DNA of 64,000 bases from positions 76,588,224-76,652,223 of the forward strand of contig CM059971.1 in the NCBI GenBank assembly GCA_030490835.1, given 5' to 3'. Below, piece by piece: positions 44,883-56,530 of the stretch. Numbering within the stretch: position 1 is the first letter of the stretch; every line of letters starts with the position of its first letter. The translations under genes were made by a program, and so were the position numbers. The stretch comes from Annona cherimola (lineage: Eukaryota > Streptophyta > Magnoliopsida > Magnoliales > Annonaceae). Under the pieces are notes generated by a model. That model was not told where the DNA came from. It did not search any database and worked only from the letters and a program-made list of their open reading frames with translations.

Positions 44883-45019
44883 CTAATCACGTACTAATTT
44901 CAATCGTCAAATTGTAAAGGCTTGCATCAAGCAGTTCATACGTTTCTATTGGCTGTTGCCAATTAAGGATCATCATTAAACACTAACAATTTTTTTTTTT
45001 TTTTATCATTGTCAATTAG

Positions 45020-45912
45020 TGGAAACGCTTAAGAGAATAGCAAATAAACTGGAGATGAAGGGCTGGGATTTCAATGTAAGTCCATGCAGCGGGAATGGCG
45101 GGTGGGTCAACATTGTACTATTCTACATAAGGAGCAACGTCACATGCGACTGTTCTTACAACAGCTCAACTGTTTGCCATATCAAAGTCATGTATGCATT
45201 TCCATTTTTCCCTTGTCATTCATTTACCTCTTTCCAATTCTACTCTGAATCTTGAAATGTTGTATTTAAAAACGGACTTGTGAATTTCATTTAAAAACAT
45301 GGACTTGTGAAATTGACCCAAGCAGAGAGTTGAAGGGACAGAACCTGACTGGAGTACTGCCAGGAGAGTTTGCTGATTTGCCTTACCTGGAACAGTTGTG
45401 AGTGAGCATGGCATGTGTTTGTTTGCTTGCTTGCTTGTTTTTGGGCTGGCGTTTTGCTGCTATATGAATTCATCTTGGTGTCTTTTGATTGTATTTGACA
45501 ACAGAGATCTCACATTTAACTCCTTGACCGGAACAATACCTGCAAGATGGGCTTCCCTGCCACTCACTCACATGTAAAAGCAATGCCATCTCCTATTATT
45601 TACTATTCTGAAATGTTATCTTACACCATTTATATTTCTAAAGTAATAAGTCATGGAATGCAGGTCTATTTTGGGAAACCGCATAACTGGAACTGTACCC
45701 AAAGAATTTGGCAACATTCCCACCCTCACGTCAATGTATGCTGATCGTGCTGCAGGTAAATTCAGATTCGTGGGTAATTATGCAGATCAGTTGCATTTTG
45801 GTTGCAAGTAACATTTGATAAAAACGTGGGCGCATGGCAGGGTGCTGGAAGATAACATGATTGAAGGATCATTTCCTCCGGAGCTTGGAAATTTGCGCAA
45901 CTTGCAAAGATT
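45020..45912 (+). CDS. Receptor kinase exons 2-6: N-terminal cap and first LRRs
   Basis: Exons are 45020-45191, 45326-45397, 45505-45573, 45664-45735 and 45841-45912, each bounded by AG/GT. Exon 2 encodes the cap with the paired cysteines usual before plant LRRs (VSPCSGNGGW, TCDCSYNS, VCHIKV). Exons 3-6 each encode one repeat of the plant consensus, for example LKGQNLTGVLPGEF, DLTFNSLTGTIPARW, GNRITGTVPKEFGNIP and EDNMIEGSFPPELGNLRNL. The intron phase (after base 2 of a Leu or Met codon) is identical at every repeat boundary. Frame is intact through this block. Confidence 0.9.
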
Positions 45913-46389
45913 GTGAGTTTCCTATTCTCAGAATAAGTTCCTATTTGACAATCCAGACGATAATTGTTGCCGTGAATGTGTGCCTTTTGGCATCCAAACC
46001 ACATCATTCTGCTTTCTTCATGGGGTTTATCTGAGTGCTCAATTTGATTGGATTGAATTAAAGCTGCATATGGGAAAAAAACCTACTTTAAATTGTTCTG
46101 ATGGTAATTTATAGGATCTGAGATCTATTAATAGGGTTGTGTATGAGCATCATTAGTCTGAGTCTCTTTTAATTGTTTTCATTGAATAACAGTTAATAAT
46201 TGGATTTTGGAATGGTTTTGTTCATTTAGGTGGGCGGCTTGGCTAACTTGAAAAAGCAGTTTTGCTAGATCGAAAAGCAGATTGGATCATTAGTTGTAGC
46301 ATTTTGGACCCAAAATTGACGATCCTATCAGCAAACTTTCCAAAAATAAGAGATTTCCCTTATTGCCATTCCCAAGATTGAATAAACCG

Positions 46390-48332
46390 TGAGGAGTGGC
46401 ACGTCGGGGCACTATAATTTATTAGTGCCATGGCATTCCTTGTAAACAACGTGTTGCAATGAGAAATGAGGGAGGTTTGCTAAGGCAGTTCCGTATAAAT
46501 GACTGAAGCTTGACTACGGTGAGAATGAGGGTTTGCTTAGGAGTTTCTCTAGAAATGCCACATTGGAGCCCTAGGTTTAGTTAGAAATAGGCAAGAATTG
46601 CAGGGGTATTTTCTTAAAAGCAACACACCCAACAACATCCAGTTGTGATGAAGTGGGTAAAGGTTTTCCTTTTCGATGACATCCTAGGCATACTTGGGAG
46701 AGGAAGGTAGTCCAAAAACACAAAGTTTGCTTTGACTATCAAATTTTGGAACTCTTTCAAGAAAAAAGTACAAAGTTAGTGAATATTATCAGAAGAAAAA
46801 GAATAAATGTGCTTTGTTTTTAAGAGAATAAATGGAAAGGAACGAAGGTTAGAGAGTTTAATGGGTATAGATTATGGTATGTACGATAAGATGTAGATAG
46901 AAATAGTATAGGGATGTTTATGGGTCACATTTGTTGAAAACCATATATTTATGTGTAAATTATGAAAAATATTTAGATCTATTCACATATATTAGAATAT
47001 AATGATACTTTATAGGATTATTTATCCACGCAAAAATGATTTAGATGTTGAAAATACAACTTTAAAAATGATATTTAGTGTTAAACCATTTTATGATGTT
47101 GATTTTCAATGAAGCCCATGCACGGTGATATTAAACAAATAAAAAAGTTTTCAAGATACTATAAATGATGTCAAATACAATAGATAAAATATATTTTCTA
47201 TCAACCATTAAGATTTTAAATATAGAGAGAGTTAGATAGACAAAAAGTTTCATAGAAGCTAGACTATATATATATAAAGAAAAAGATAACCTAAAAATAA
47301 TATATTTTAAAAATTAAATGGAGAAATTTGAAGGGTGCTAGAATAAAAATTTTTAATAAAAGAATGATAGAAAAAAATGAGACGTAAAAGAAGTTGAAAT
47401 AAAATCAATGTAAAGCAAATGATAGAACACATTAAAAGAGTTAGTCAAAGTATTCTGTGAATATCTAAAATGATAAATTTATACACAAAAAAACTTAGTG
47501 GCAGAACCAGGATATTGAGAAGTCTACAAATGACAAATAAGAGAAATTTAAGAAATAACATGCTAATGAAAAAATGATATAAACCTACAACAATATAAAC
47601 TATTCAAAAAAATATTAAAAAGAGTTACAAGCAAAGCTAAATACAAATTTGTATTAATTTATATGATAAATTAGGAATTAGATAATGAGAAAAGAATATA
47701 TTTAAGTTTGTGAAACTTAGAGAAAATAATTAGAGAAAATAAAGGTAAAGATTTAAACATGTTATATTCATTAAAAGCAAACATCCAAGAGTTTTAGTAA
47801 AATATCATAAATTAAAGAAAAATGAAAAACCTATTTCTATAGTTTATTAAATAGTGATCCACCAGAATATTTTAAGATTAGATGATGATTTGAATGTAAA
47901 AGAAGATAGGAACATCATCTATTTTTTCAAAAATTTAAATCTTTGTAGTAGAAGAAGCCCTAAGAAAAATGAGAATATGAAAAATATTTAGTCAATTGAA
48001 GCATGTAAGTGCATGAGAGAGGTGAAAAATTGATTAACAAACTTCTTTAATATAGGAATAAAGTTAATGGGAAATGAATAGAGCAAAAGCACTATAATAC
48101 TAATCTATAAAAAAGAGAGATAGATTTAAAATTGTGCAAGTTATCACAGAATAAAATATTGAGTTATACAAGAAGCAAATTTCTTCAAAAATCTATTTGG
48201 TTTTATGCTTAGAAGATCAACCACTGAAGTCATTTTCTTACTACATAATAATTTGAGAAGTGTAGATAGAAGGAAAAAAAACATACATATTATTTTTGTT
48301 GATTTAGAAAAAGTATATGATAAGGTTTGAAA
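46390..48332 (+). mobile_element. RTE-clade LINE, older copy, 5' part
   Basis: The order of the younger copy is followed: the repeated 5' units (46440-46640), 'catccagttgtg', 'gaactctttcaagaaaaaag', the start of the endonuclease, then from about 47280 the linker and RT ('attaaatgg.gaaatttgaaggg', 'ggttttatgcttagaagatcaaccac', FVDLEKVYDKV at 48295-48327). Much of the endonuclease is replaced by a copy of the AT-rich dispersed repeat (46960-47265). It continues after the younger insertion at 51593. Confidence 0.75.
46960..47265 (+). repeat. AT-rich dispersed repeat inside the older RTE LINE
   Basis: 'ctattcacatatattagaatataatgatactttataggattatttatccacgc' through 'agaagctag'. It interrupts the LINE sequence between the endonuclease start (to about 46935) and the linker (from about 47280), so it inserted after the LINE. 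Confidence 0.6.
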
Positions 48333-48512
48333 AACCTTGTCAGTAAGATTTTCTATCTTAATGTCGATCTCAAGCCCGGAAAAAAAGCGAGGGTTGGCAT
48401 ATCAGGCTGGTAGCCGGTGCTATTAAAAATACCGTTGCATCTTTTATGGATTCTGAAAATATACTAAAAGTTGTTAATGCTAGAGCATCCCCTGTAAGCG
48501 ATATGCTGCAGC

Positions 48513-48650
48513 GGAGCCCAACTTTAGTGAGAAATAAGCAAGAGTTGCTAAGGCGTTTTCCCAAAAGCGACGTGCTACATTGGAGCCCAGATGTAGTGAG
48601 AAATGGGTAAGGGTTGTTAGGGCGTCTCCCCAGAAGCGACGCGCCACAAC
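48513..48650 (+). repeat. Two tandem ~67-bp units at the 5' end of the RTE LINE
   Basis: The units share 'gagccca', 'tagtgagaaat', 'aag.gttg.ta.ggcgt.t.ccc.aaagcgacg' in the same order and spacing. A diverged third version lies in the older copy at about 46540-46640. Repeated 5' monomers in LINEs often carry promoter activity; that role is inferred. Confidence 0.6.
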
Positions 48651-48781
48651 AACATCCAGTTGTGGAGAGAAGTCAGCAAAGGTTCTCATGCCTTTATGGA
48701 CGTGGTCTAGGGAAGAAGATGTTACCAAAACATAAGGTCCATTTTACCTCATAGAATATTAGGACTCTTTCAGGAAAAAGT

Positions 48782-49390
48782 ATGGAAGTAGTAGATATTA
48801 TAAGAAAGAGAAGAATTAATATAACATGCCTTCAAGAAACTAGGTGGAAAGGAGAAAAGGCTAAAGAGATTAATAAATTCAAATTATGGTATATAGGAAA
48901 AGATAATAATAGAAATGGTGTAGGGATAATAGTAGATAACAAATTCATAAATAAAGTTGCAAATGTCAATAGAGTAAATGATAAAATTATTCAAATAAAA
49001 CTTGTATTAAGTGTAAAGGTCGTAAATATGATTAGTGCTTATGCACCACAAGTAAGATTAGATAATAGAATCAAGAAATAATTTTGGGATGACTTAGATA
49101 GTGGAATGCAAAGGATACCTAATTAGGAAAAGGTGGTGATAGGTAGAGATTTAAATGGATATGTAGTAAAGGAAAATGTAGGATATGAGAGAAGTCATGG
49201 AAGTTTCGGCTTTGGAATAAGAAATGAAATGGGAAATGACATTTTGGACTTTGCTATAGCGTATAATTTGGTTATAGCAAATACCTTATTTCAAAAACGA
49301 GATGAACACTTGATAATTTTCAAGAGTGAGACTAATTTTAGCAAAATAGATTTCTTTTTTATAAGAAAATTGGATAGATTCCTGTATTAA
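48782..49390 (+). CDS. RTE LINE endonuclease domain, with stops
   Basis: It reads MEVVDIIRKRRINITCLQET then RWKGEKAKEI, GVGIIVDNKFINKVANVNRV, VNMISAYAPQVRLDN, a stop, VIGRDLNGYVVKENVGYERS, HGSFGFGIRNEMGNDILDFA and LVIANTLFQKR. This is the apurinic/apyrimidinic-type endonuclease (QETRW, ISAYAPQ, GDxNGHVG) that nicks target DNA. The metal-binding D of GDLN is retained in GRDLNG. Stops occur at about 49079 and 49126. Confidence 0.85.
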
Positions 49391-50129
49391 TTGTAAGGTT
49401 ATCCTAGATGAGAGCTTAGATATGCAGCATAAATTATTAGTTATGGATATATATACACAAAAAGAGTCAACGAAAACAAAAGGCAATATAATTCCAAAAA
49501 TTAAATGGTGAAATTTAAAGGGAAATAAGATAGAACTTTTTAGTAAAAGAATGATAGAAGAAAGAAAATAGGACACACAAGAAGAAGGAGTAGAATCAAT
49601 GTGGGATAAAGTGACAAATAATATAAAAGAAGTAAGACAAAGTATTGTAGGTATATATAAAAATCGTATATTCTCACATAGGGAAATTTAGTGGTGGAAT
49701 GAGGATGTTCAAAAAGTTGTAAATGCTAAACAAGAAAAGTTTAGAACATGGCAGAGAAATAAAAATAATACAAACTTATAATAATACAAACTATAAAAAA
49801 AAACTACTAAAAAGATTATTAGCGATGCTAAACACAAAGCTTATGATAACTCATATGACAAATTAGGAACTAAACAAGGTGAAAATGATATTTTTAAGTT
49901 GGCTAAATTAAGAGAAAATAAAGACAAAGATTTAACATATGTTAGATGTATTAAAAGTGAAGACCAATGAGTTCTAGCCAAAGATGATGATATTAAAGAA
50001 AGATGAAAAACTTATTTTTATAGTTTATTAAATAATACCGCACACGAATATTTAACATTAGATGTTAGTTTAAATAGAGAAGAAAATAGGAATATCAGTT
50101 ATTTCCCAAAAATTTGAATATCTGAAGTA

Positions 50130-51480
50130 AAGGAAGCTCTAAGGAAAATGAAAACAGGAAAAGTCTTAGGCCCATATAATATACCAATTGAGACATGGAA
50201 GTGCATGGGCGATGTAAGTGCAATATGGTTAACAAATTTCTTTAATAAGAATATAAAAACAAAGTTAATGCCAAGTGAATGGAGGAAAAATATTATAGTT
50301 CCAATTTATAAAAATAAGAGAGATATTCAAAATTGTACAAATTATCGTGGAATAAAACTAATGAGTCATATAATGAAATTATGGGAAAGAGTAATTGAAC
50401 ATAAATAAGATGAGAAACTTATGTATCTGAAAATCAATTTGGTTTTATGCCAGGAAGATCAACCACTAAAGCTATTTTCTCACTTAGACAACTATTTGAA
50501 AAATATAGGGAGAAGAAAAAGAACTTATATATGATTTTTATTGATTTAGAAAAGCATATGATTGAGTACCAAGAAAGTTAATATGGCAAGTGATGAAAAA
50601 GAAAGGAATTAATAACAGATACATTGATATTATTAAAGATATGTACGAGGAAGCTGTTAGTGGAGATACTAATATTTTTTCAGTTAAAATAGATTTACAT
50701 CAAGGCTCAGCCTTGAGTCCTTACCTTTTTACCTTAGTAATAGATGAAATTACTAGACATATCTAAGAAGAAGTACTTTGGTATATGTTATTTGCAGATG
50801 ACATTGTTCTAATAGATAAAAATAAAGGACTAAATTTAAAATTGAATAGGTGGGTAGATGCTTTAAAATTTAATGGTTTTAAAATTAGTTGCACAAAAAT
50901 TGAATATATGAAATGCAATTTTAACAATAGTGAGAACCCAGATGATGAACCAATTAAGATTTTAGATCAAGTAGTAACAAGAACTAATCACTTCCGGTAT
51001 TTAGGATCAATAGTTCAAAAAAACGGGGAAATTGAGAAAGATATAATACATAGAATTCAAGCAGGATAGAAGAAATGACGAAGTGTGTCAGGAATTTTAT
51101 GTAACCATCGAGTTCTAATCAAACTAAAAGAAAAATTTTATAAGATTACAATTAGACCTACTATGCTTTATAGGACAGAATGTTGGGCAATTAAAGAACA
51201 ACATATACAAAAAATGAGCGTAGTGGAAATGAAAATGTTAAGTTGGATGAGTGGTAAAACAAGAAAAGATAAAATTAAGAATGAAATAATTCAAGAAAAC
51301 TTAAAAATGAGACCAATTTGTGATAAAACGAGAAAAATAGATTAAGATGGTTCGATCATGTTAAAAGGAGGCCTGAAGTAGCACCGATTAGGAGAACAGA
51401 GTCTATCCAAGTAGAAGGTAGTGGAAGAATGAGAGGAAGATCCAAAAAAACATGGATGGAAGTAATTAAATAAGATTTAA
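50130..51480 (+). CDS. RTE LINE reverse transcriptase and C-terminus, broken
   Basis: Motifs in order: KMKTGKVLGPYNIPIETWKC, WRKNIIVPIYKNKRDIQNCT, NYRGIKLMSHIMKLWERVIE, (frameshift) NQFGFMPGRSTTKAIF, DLHQGSALSPYLFTLVIDE, MLFADDIVLIDKN, FRYLGSIVQKNGEIEKDI, MLYRTECWAIKEQHIQKMSV and MKMLSWMSGKTRKDK. FADD is intact (about 50785-50805). Frameshifts and TAA codons separate the blocks. Plant automated annotation often names such sequence a craniofacial development protein-like gene; it is a retrotransposon. Confidence 0.87.
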
Positions 51481-51592
51481 AAATATTATAAATCATAGAA
51501 AATTTAGTCTTAAATCGCCAAGAATGACGCAATAGAATCCATGCAGCCGACCTCACCTAGGTGGGAAATGACTTATGATGATGATGGTGATG

Positions 51593-52515
51593 ATATGATA
51601 AGGTTTGAAAAGAATTACTATGAAAGATGCTACAAAAGAAAAGAATTCCCAACAGATAATTGATGTTATTAAAATACGTATGAGAGAGCTATAATAAATG
51701 TGAGGATCATGAAATGGAGATAGGAGTGATTTTTCAATTACAATATGTTTGTATCAAGGTTCAACCTATGAATAAATTTACTAGACATTTACAAGAAGAA
51801 ATACCTTGATGTATGTTACTTGTAGATGATAGAGTCTAAATAAATGAAAGGAGAAGAGTAAACTTGAGAACTAAATAAGTAGAAAGATGTTATAAATTTT
51901 AATGATTTTAGAATTAGTTGAACAAAAATTGAATATATGGAATACAACTTTAATAGTAGCGAGTAGTTAGATGAGGAATCAATTAAGATTTCAGACTAAG
52001 TAGTACCAAGAACAGAAACTCATTACTTTTGGATAGTTCAAGAAAATGTAGAAATTGAGAAAGGCACCGTAAATGGAATCCAAGAATGATAGAAAAAATG
52101 ATGTAGTGCTTCAAGAATTTAGGAGTCCATCAAAAGTCCAAACAAAATAAAAGACTTTTTTTGTAAGATTACAATTAGACCACCTATGCTATATGGGCAG
52201 AATGTTGGGAAGTCGAAAAAATATATATATACATAGAATTGTTATAGCAAAAGTGAGAAGGTTGAGTTAGATGAGTCATAAAATAAGAAAACAAGAAATC
52301 TAAAATAATCTAAAGGTGAAGCCTATTAGGTAGTAAACTGAGGAAAGTAGATTAACGTGATTTGGGCGTGTTAAACGAAGGCTTGAAATGACATTGATTA
52401 GTAAAGTTGTGTTTATTTAACTAGAAGATAGCAAAAGAATGAAAGAAAGCCTAAAAAAATGTGGATAGAAGTAGCATTTATCATGCATTTTTCAAAAGTG
52501 TGGATAGAAGTAGCA
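51593..52515 (+). mobile_element. RTE-clade LINE, older copy, 3' part
   Basis: The second half of the RT and C-terminal region resumes right after the TSD: 'attgatgttattaaa', 'tatcaaggttcaacct', 'tagatgatagagtc' (FADD region decayed), 'attagaccacctatgctatatgggcagaatgttggg'. It ends near 52475, where 'tgtggatagaagtagca' is repeated 40 bp later. It is heavily degenerate. Confidence 0.7.
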
Positions 52516-52611
52516 TACATGTTGTCCCTTACCATCCTATCACACATTTGTTTACAGTATCAGCTACTGGCTGATGTCAAAATTTTTGGTGAATATTGTT
52601 TACTTGAGCAG

Positions 52612-54302
52612 CCGTGCTTCAGCAAACAACATCAGCGGACCACTGCCTGCCACATTCAGCAAGTTGACAAACTTGACTCATTTGTATGTTGATTCTAAAT
52701 CATGTATTTTAATTTCATTTTGGATGTTTTGTGGCCTCACGTTGACGTCCCTTTTTCTCAGTACAATAGATGGGAATCCTATCTCAGGGAAGATTCCTGA
52801 TTTCATCGGGAACTGGAAGCAGATTGAAAGACTGTAAGAAAAAAACTGCTTCTATTTATAGGAAAACCATCTTCCGTATGTGACATTTAAATAAATTATA
52901 ATTTAATCCATTTCAAATTTTCAGAGATATGCAAGGCACATCCATGGAGGGACCAATCCCCAACAATATTTCTCTCTTGACAAATTTAAAACAACTGTGA
53001 GAAGGCTTCCTCACACTCAATTCGAACTTTGATCTTATCACAGAATAATAATGAATATATGTTCCATGCCACTGGATCTTGTTTTTTGCTTTTTTCAGGA
53101 GGATATCAGACCTGAAAGGATTGAATTCGAGGTTCCCTCCGTTAGAAGGGATGACACAATTGCAGATATTGTGAGTTGAACGGACATGCTCATTTCCTTG
53201 ATATTACCATTCTAATGGTCACATGGTTCCAAAATGGGAGAAGGGAATCTTTCTACACTAAAAAGAAAGTGACTGATAATCATTTTATGTTTCTTGATGC
53301 AATAGGATATTAAGAAACTGCTCAATTTCCGGAGAAATTCCAAGATATATTGCAGATAACATGAAGGTTCTAAAAACCCTGTGAGTTACCTTCTGAAGAA
53401 CTTTCTAACGTACACGGGCTTCATTTCTTTTTCCTGATATCAAAAGCTGATAATGCGTCATTGATTTACATAAGTTCTATCATTACTCATTCGTAGTCAT
53501 GATGACTATCTGACTTAATTTTTCTTTTTTGTTGTCTTTTTTTGCAGAGATGTAAGCTTTAACAACCTCTTTGGAAAAATTCCTGAAAACTTTGAACAGC
53601 TTTCATCTATAAATTTTATGTGAGTGCCCAACAGTTCTGTATTTTCCAAATGTTCTTATCACTTTTGTATCAGGTTGCGTTAGTGCATTTTGATTACATA
53701 GTTTAGTTGGAAGTAAAATGTGGTTCTGCAGGTATCTTACTAACAATAAGTTGACTGGAGATATCCCCCAATGGATTTTAAGAAGCACAGGACGCTTGTA
53801 TGTATCCAGTTATTCATATATCAGTTTCTTCAAATGTCTTTAATGATTGTTTTCTCAAAAACTATTGTCTTGGTTAATATATTTTACTTTGAAATTTACT
53901 CTAATTTGTGAACTATCTTACAGGGATTTGTCCAACAATAATTTTACAGGCCCCAGTCCACCGCCGTATTGCCAGCAAGGAAATGTGTATGTTCGGTTGC
54001 TTTCCATGTTTTACTCCAATTTGGATTTTATCCCTAACCAGATTTATTTACTTGAACTTTATTCTATGGATTTATCTCCTATCACCTGCAGGAATTTGGC
54101 GTCCAGTTACTCACCTGCTGCAAACATATCGTAATATCGAATTCATTCTCTATTAATATTCAGATTTAGCATTTTGCTCCAAAGACATACCTCAGGACTC
54201 TTTCATTCTTTAATTTCTGAACGGTTAATATATCATCCCTCTCTTTCTACAGGATGGCTTCGTGCTTTCAAAAGAATCTCCCCTGCTCCAAAAAGGCACA
54301 AT
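52612..54302 (+). CDS. Receptor kinase exons 7-16: remaining LRRs and linker
   Basis: Exons: 52612-52683, 52762-52833, 52925-52996, 53099-53170, 53306-53380, 53548-53619, 53732-53797, 53924-53986, 54092-54130 and 54253-54302. Repeats include SANNISGPLPATF, DGNPISGKIPDFIGNW, QGTSMEGPIPNNIS, LRNCSISGEIPRYI, SFNNLFGKIPENF, TNNKLTGDIPQWI and DLSNNNFTGPSPPPYC. Exons 15-16 are the short spacer exons of this family and end in MASCFQKNLPCSKKAQ, the CxxxLPC signature just before the malectin domain. Lengths are multiples of 3 where phase requires. Exon 7 follows a 6.7-kb intron filled by two RTE LINEs, and its acceptor (AG at 52610-52611) restores phase exactly. Confidence 0.9.
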
Positions 54303-54754
54303 GTAAGTACTTAGATCCATGGTTTCATTATAGGATGAACCACATTTTCATAATTTGGAGGATAGATATGAGTAAGATACGTATCTGTATTTATGAGTGT
54401 GTATATACCATGGTCCTAGTATTCCTTGTGGGCCCTGTTATTTTGCAGTTGGGTCGAAATGTATGGAATCAGATAGTTGAATGAGATGTTAGGTATATTC
54501 AAAATAGGTGTTACCGTCTTGGGTCTTAGGAATGGCTTTTTTTTTCCATTTTTTCCATTTGCATGTGGTTGCTGACTGGTTTCAATGTTTGCAACATTTC
54601 CTTTCATGCATTTATAAACATTGCTTGCAATATTATGTTGGGTAAACCTATATATATGACTGATGGCAGCGTTCTCAGCACACAATCATCCGTACATCAC
54701 TCATGAAATTTCTCCTTCTTGTTCTTGGTTTAGTTTTACCTTTTGTATCCTAAG

Positions 54755-54967
54755 GGGCAATTGCATGTTATTCAAGTAGCTGTGAAAGTAGCAAAATTGC
54801 CTTTAAGGGAGGTGACATTAACATGCCTGAAGTGAAATTTATTTTGGTTCTTTTATTTTTGCCTCAAGGAAAGTAACACTATAACACGTTTGAAGTGAAA
54901 CCTATTTTGGTTCTCTTATTCCTCCACTTTCCTCATTTTTTTCTCTATTTCCTTATTTACCCCAACA
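54755..54967 (+). repeat. Relic of the same Copia LTR family in an intron
   Basis: It includes 'ggcaattgca', 'gtagcaaaattgcctt', repeated 'aagtgaaa..tattttggttc' and ends 'tttaccccaaca'. This is the reverse-complement order of the LTR at 59559-59720 and ends with the same terminus. Part of it is tandemly duplicated. It lies in the intron before the malectin exon. Confidence 0.6.
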
Positions 54968-55136
54968 AGATACAGATCTGATGAATATCCTGGAATGCAC
55001 TCTCACTGCACAGTTTCAAATGCCACTTACGTCAAAATTTGTATCTTTTGAATTTTAATATTGCCAGTTTTAGCCACTTAGGTTGGATGGAAGTAACTAG
55101 CATTCTAAACATTCATTAGAGTAATTTATGTGGCAG

Positions 55137-56530
55137 ATTATTCTTTGTTCATAAATTGTGGAAGCGAGGAACTGACTGTTGGGAACCAAGAATATGAAGG
55201 CGATTCATCAGAAATGGGACCATCTAATTTCTTTTCGAATGACAAATGGGCTTACAGCAGCACAGGGGACTACATGGGCAACGACAAAGCCCACTTTATA
55301 GCAACAAGTACATCTGCATTGAACATAACTAATCCAGGCTTGTACACGACAGCTCGACTTTCTCCTTTGTCTCTTAAATACTATGGGCCGTGTATGCATA
55401 ATGGAAATTATTCAGTGAAACTCCACTTTGCTGAGATCATATTCACCAATGATGAAACCTATGTCAGCAACGGGAGACGCATATTTGATGTTTCAATCCA
55501 GGTGAGTGCTTAACTGCAGACTGCACTTTTATATATCTATCTACAGTACGCACGTTCATCTCCTTTAATTATTGGAAGAAGGAAGTTTCTATCCTGCTCC
55601 ATACTTCAAAATCCATATCTCTGTACACATTATAAGTGCACCATTCAATATCTAGAATATTATCCTAGACCACTTGCTGCTGCAGTGCGATGGACCGAAC
55701 TCTATTTATGCTCGCAACAGAACTTTGACAATCCGTTTCTTTTAGTTATACCATTCCATGTTATTTTTAGATTGCTAATGCAGCATAATGTCATTGACTT
55801 CTAGGTCTTGCTCAGTGTTGTCACTATCTGGGTTTGTAAAGGGGATTACAATTAGGTACACCCACGTGTACTGAAGCTAAGTGCACCCGGGTGCATATAA
55901 TAATATCCCTCGTAAAGGTGTTACATCTACTTGGGTGATGTCAGCGCATGGCACTCAAAGAAGTGAAAGCACATATTTTTGGCATACTAATAAGTAAGCG
56001 CATACATGTATGTTGCTCAACAGTCAAGACTGATGAGAACGGCAAGAAAGAATTCATGCAGCACTGCAGCTTCACCACATAAGACTTTTCATGATCATGA
56101 AAGAAGCAAGTGCCATATGTCATTCCTTATCTAAAAGCCTGCGTTAGATCCATCAGCATTCTGTTAAACATGAATCTTTCATTAGGTTTTAACAGATCTT
56201 TTATTCAAATGCTTGATACTGAAATCCAAAAATTCTGTGTCTGCACGACACACGTGTGTGAATGTTTACATGGTTCTGTTTGGCTTCTGATCTGATCTTT
56301 GCCGTGGATATTTTCTTGGCTGTACATTCTACAGGGTCAAACAGTTATGAAGGATTTCAACATTCAAGAAGAAGCGGGTGGACCTGGTCGTGAAATCATT
56401 AAGAACTTCTCTGCAAATGTGACTGCTCACACATTGGAGATCCATTTATATTGGGCTGGAAAGGGAACAACAGCCATTCCAGACAGAGGTGTATATGGAC
56501 CTCTTATATCTGCTATCACTGTGACTCCAA
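55137..56530 (+). CDS. Receptor kinase exons 17-18: malectin domain
   Basis: Exon 17 (55137-55501) begins YSLFINCGSEELTVGNQEYE and includes NPGLYTTARLSPLSLKYYG, then NGNYSVKLHFAEIIF, ending RIFDVSIQ. Exon 18 (56335-56530) continues GQTVMKDFNIQEEAGG to HLYWAGKGTTAIP and YGPLISAITVTPS. This is the extracellular malectin (carbohydrate-binding-like) domain of LRR-VIII-2 kinases, about 187 residues and full length. Both exons are open. The 0.8-kb intron between them carries a small relic of the hairpin repeat near 55850-55905. Confidence 0.92.

Larger units (their letters stand above)
35791..45019 (+). other. Intron 1 of the receptor kinase (9.2 kb, TE-filled)
   Basis: The intron runs from a GTATGA donor to a TTAG acceptor preceded by a poly-T tract. 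It holds MITE copies near 35935-36185, 36229-36465 and 36602-37030, a hairpin repeat (37708-37985), a hAT element (38347-39373), a MITE (39932-40205), an L1 3' tail (40915-41214), a decayed hAT-like element with a 127-bp tandem duplication (41497-42142), a hairpin relic (42612-42880), an inverted copy of the 19.4-kb repeat (43250-43785), a SINE (43815-43990) and a MITE (44633-44882). The unassigned block 37100-37560 is GC-richer than its surroundings and looks promoter- or UTR-like, but has no long reading frame. Confidence 0.7.
48334..51592 (+). mobile_element. RTE-clade LINE, younger copy, near full length, with 19-bp TSD
   Basis: It is flanked by a perfect 19-bp duplication ATATGATAAGGTTTGAAAA (48315-48333 and 51593-51611). 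The 5' region has two tandem ~67-bp units. The coding part has an endonuclease then RT, and the 3' end is a (TGATGA)-like tail without poly-A. This structure and the motifs are those of plant RTE (BovB-like) LINEs. Several stops break the frame. The target is an older RTE copy in intron 6 of the receptor kinase, and both run in the sense direction of the gene. Confidence 0.85.

Noticed and set aside
48782..51345. A host gene of the 'craniofacial development protein 2-like' kind
   Set aside because: The endonuclease plus FADD reverse transcriptase order, the TSD and the 3' tail show an RTE LINE.
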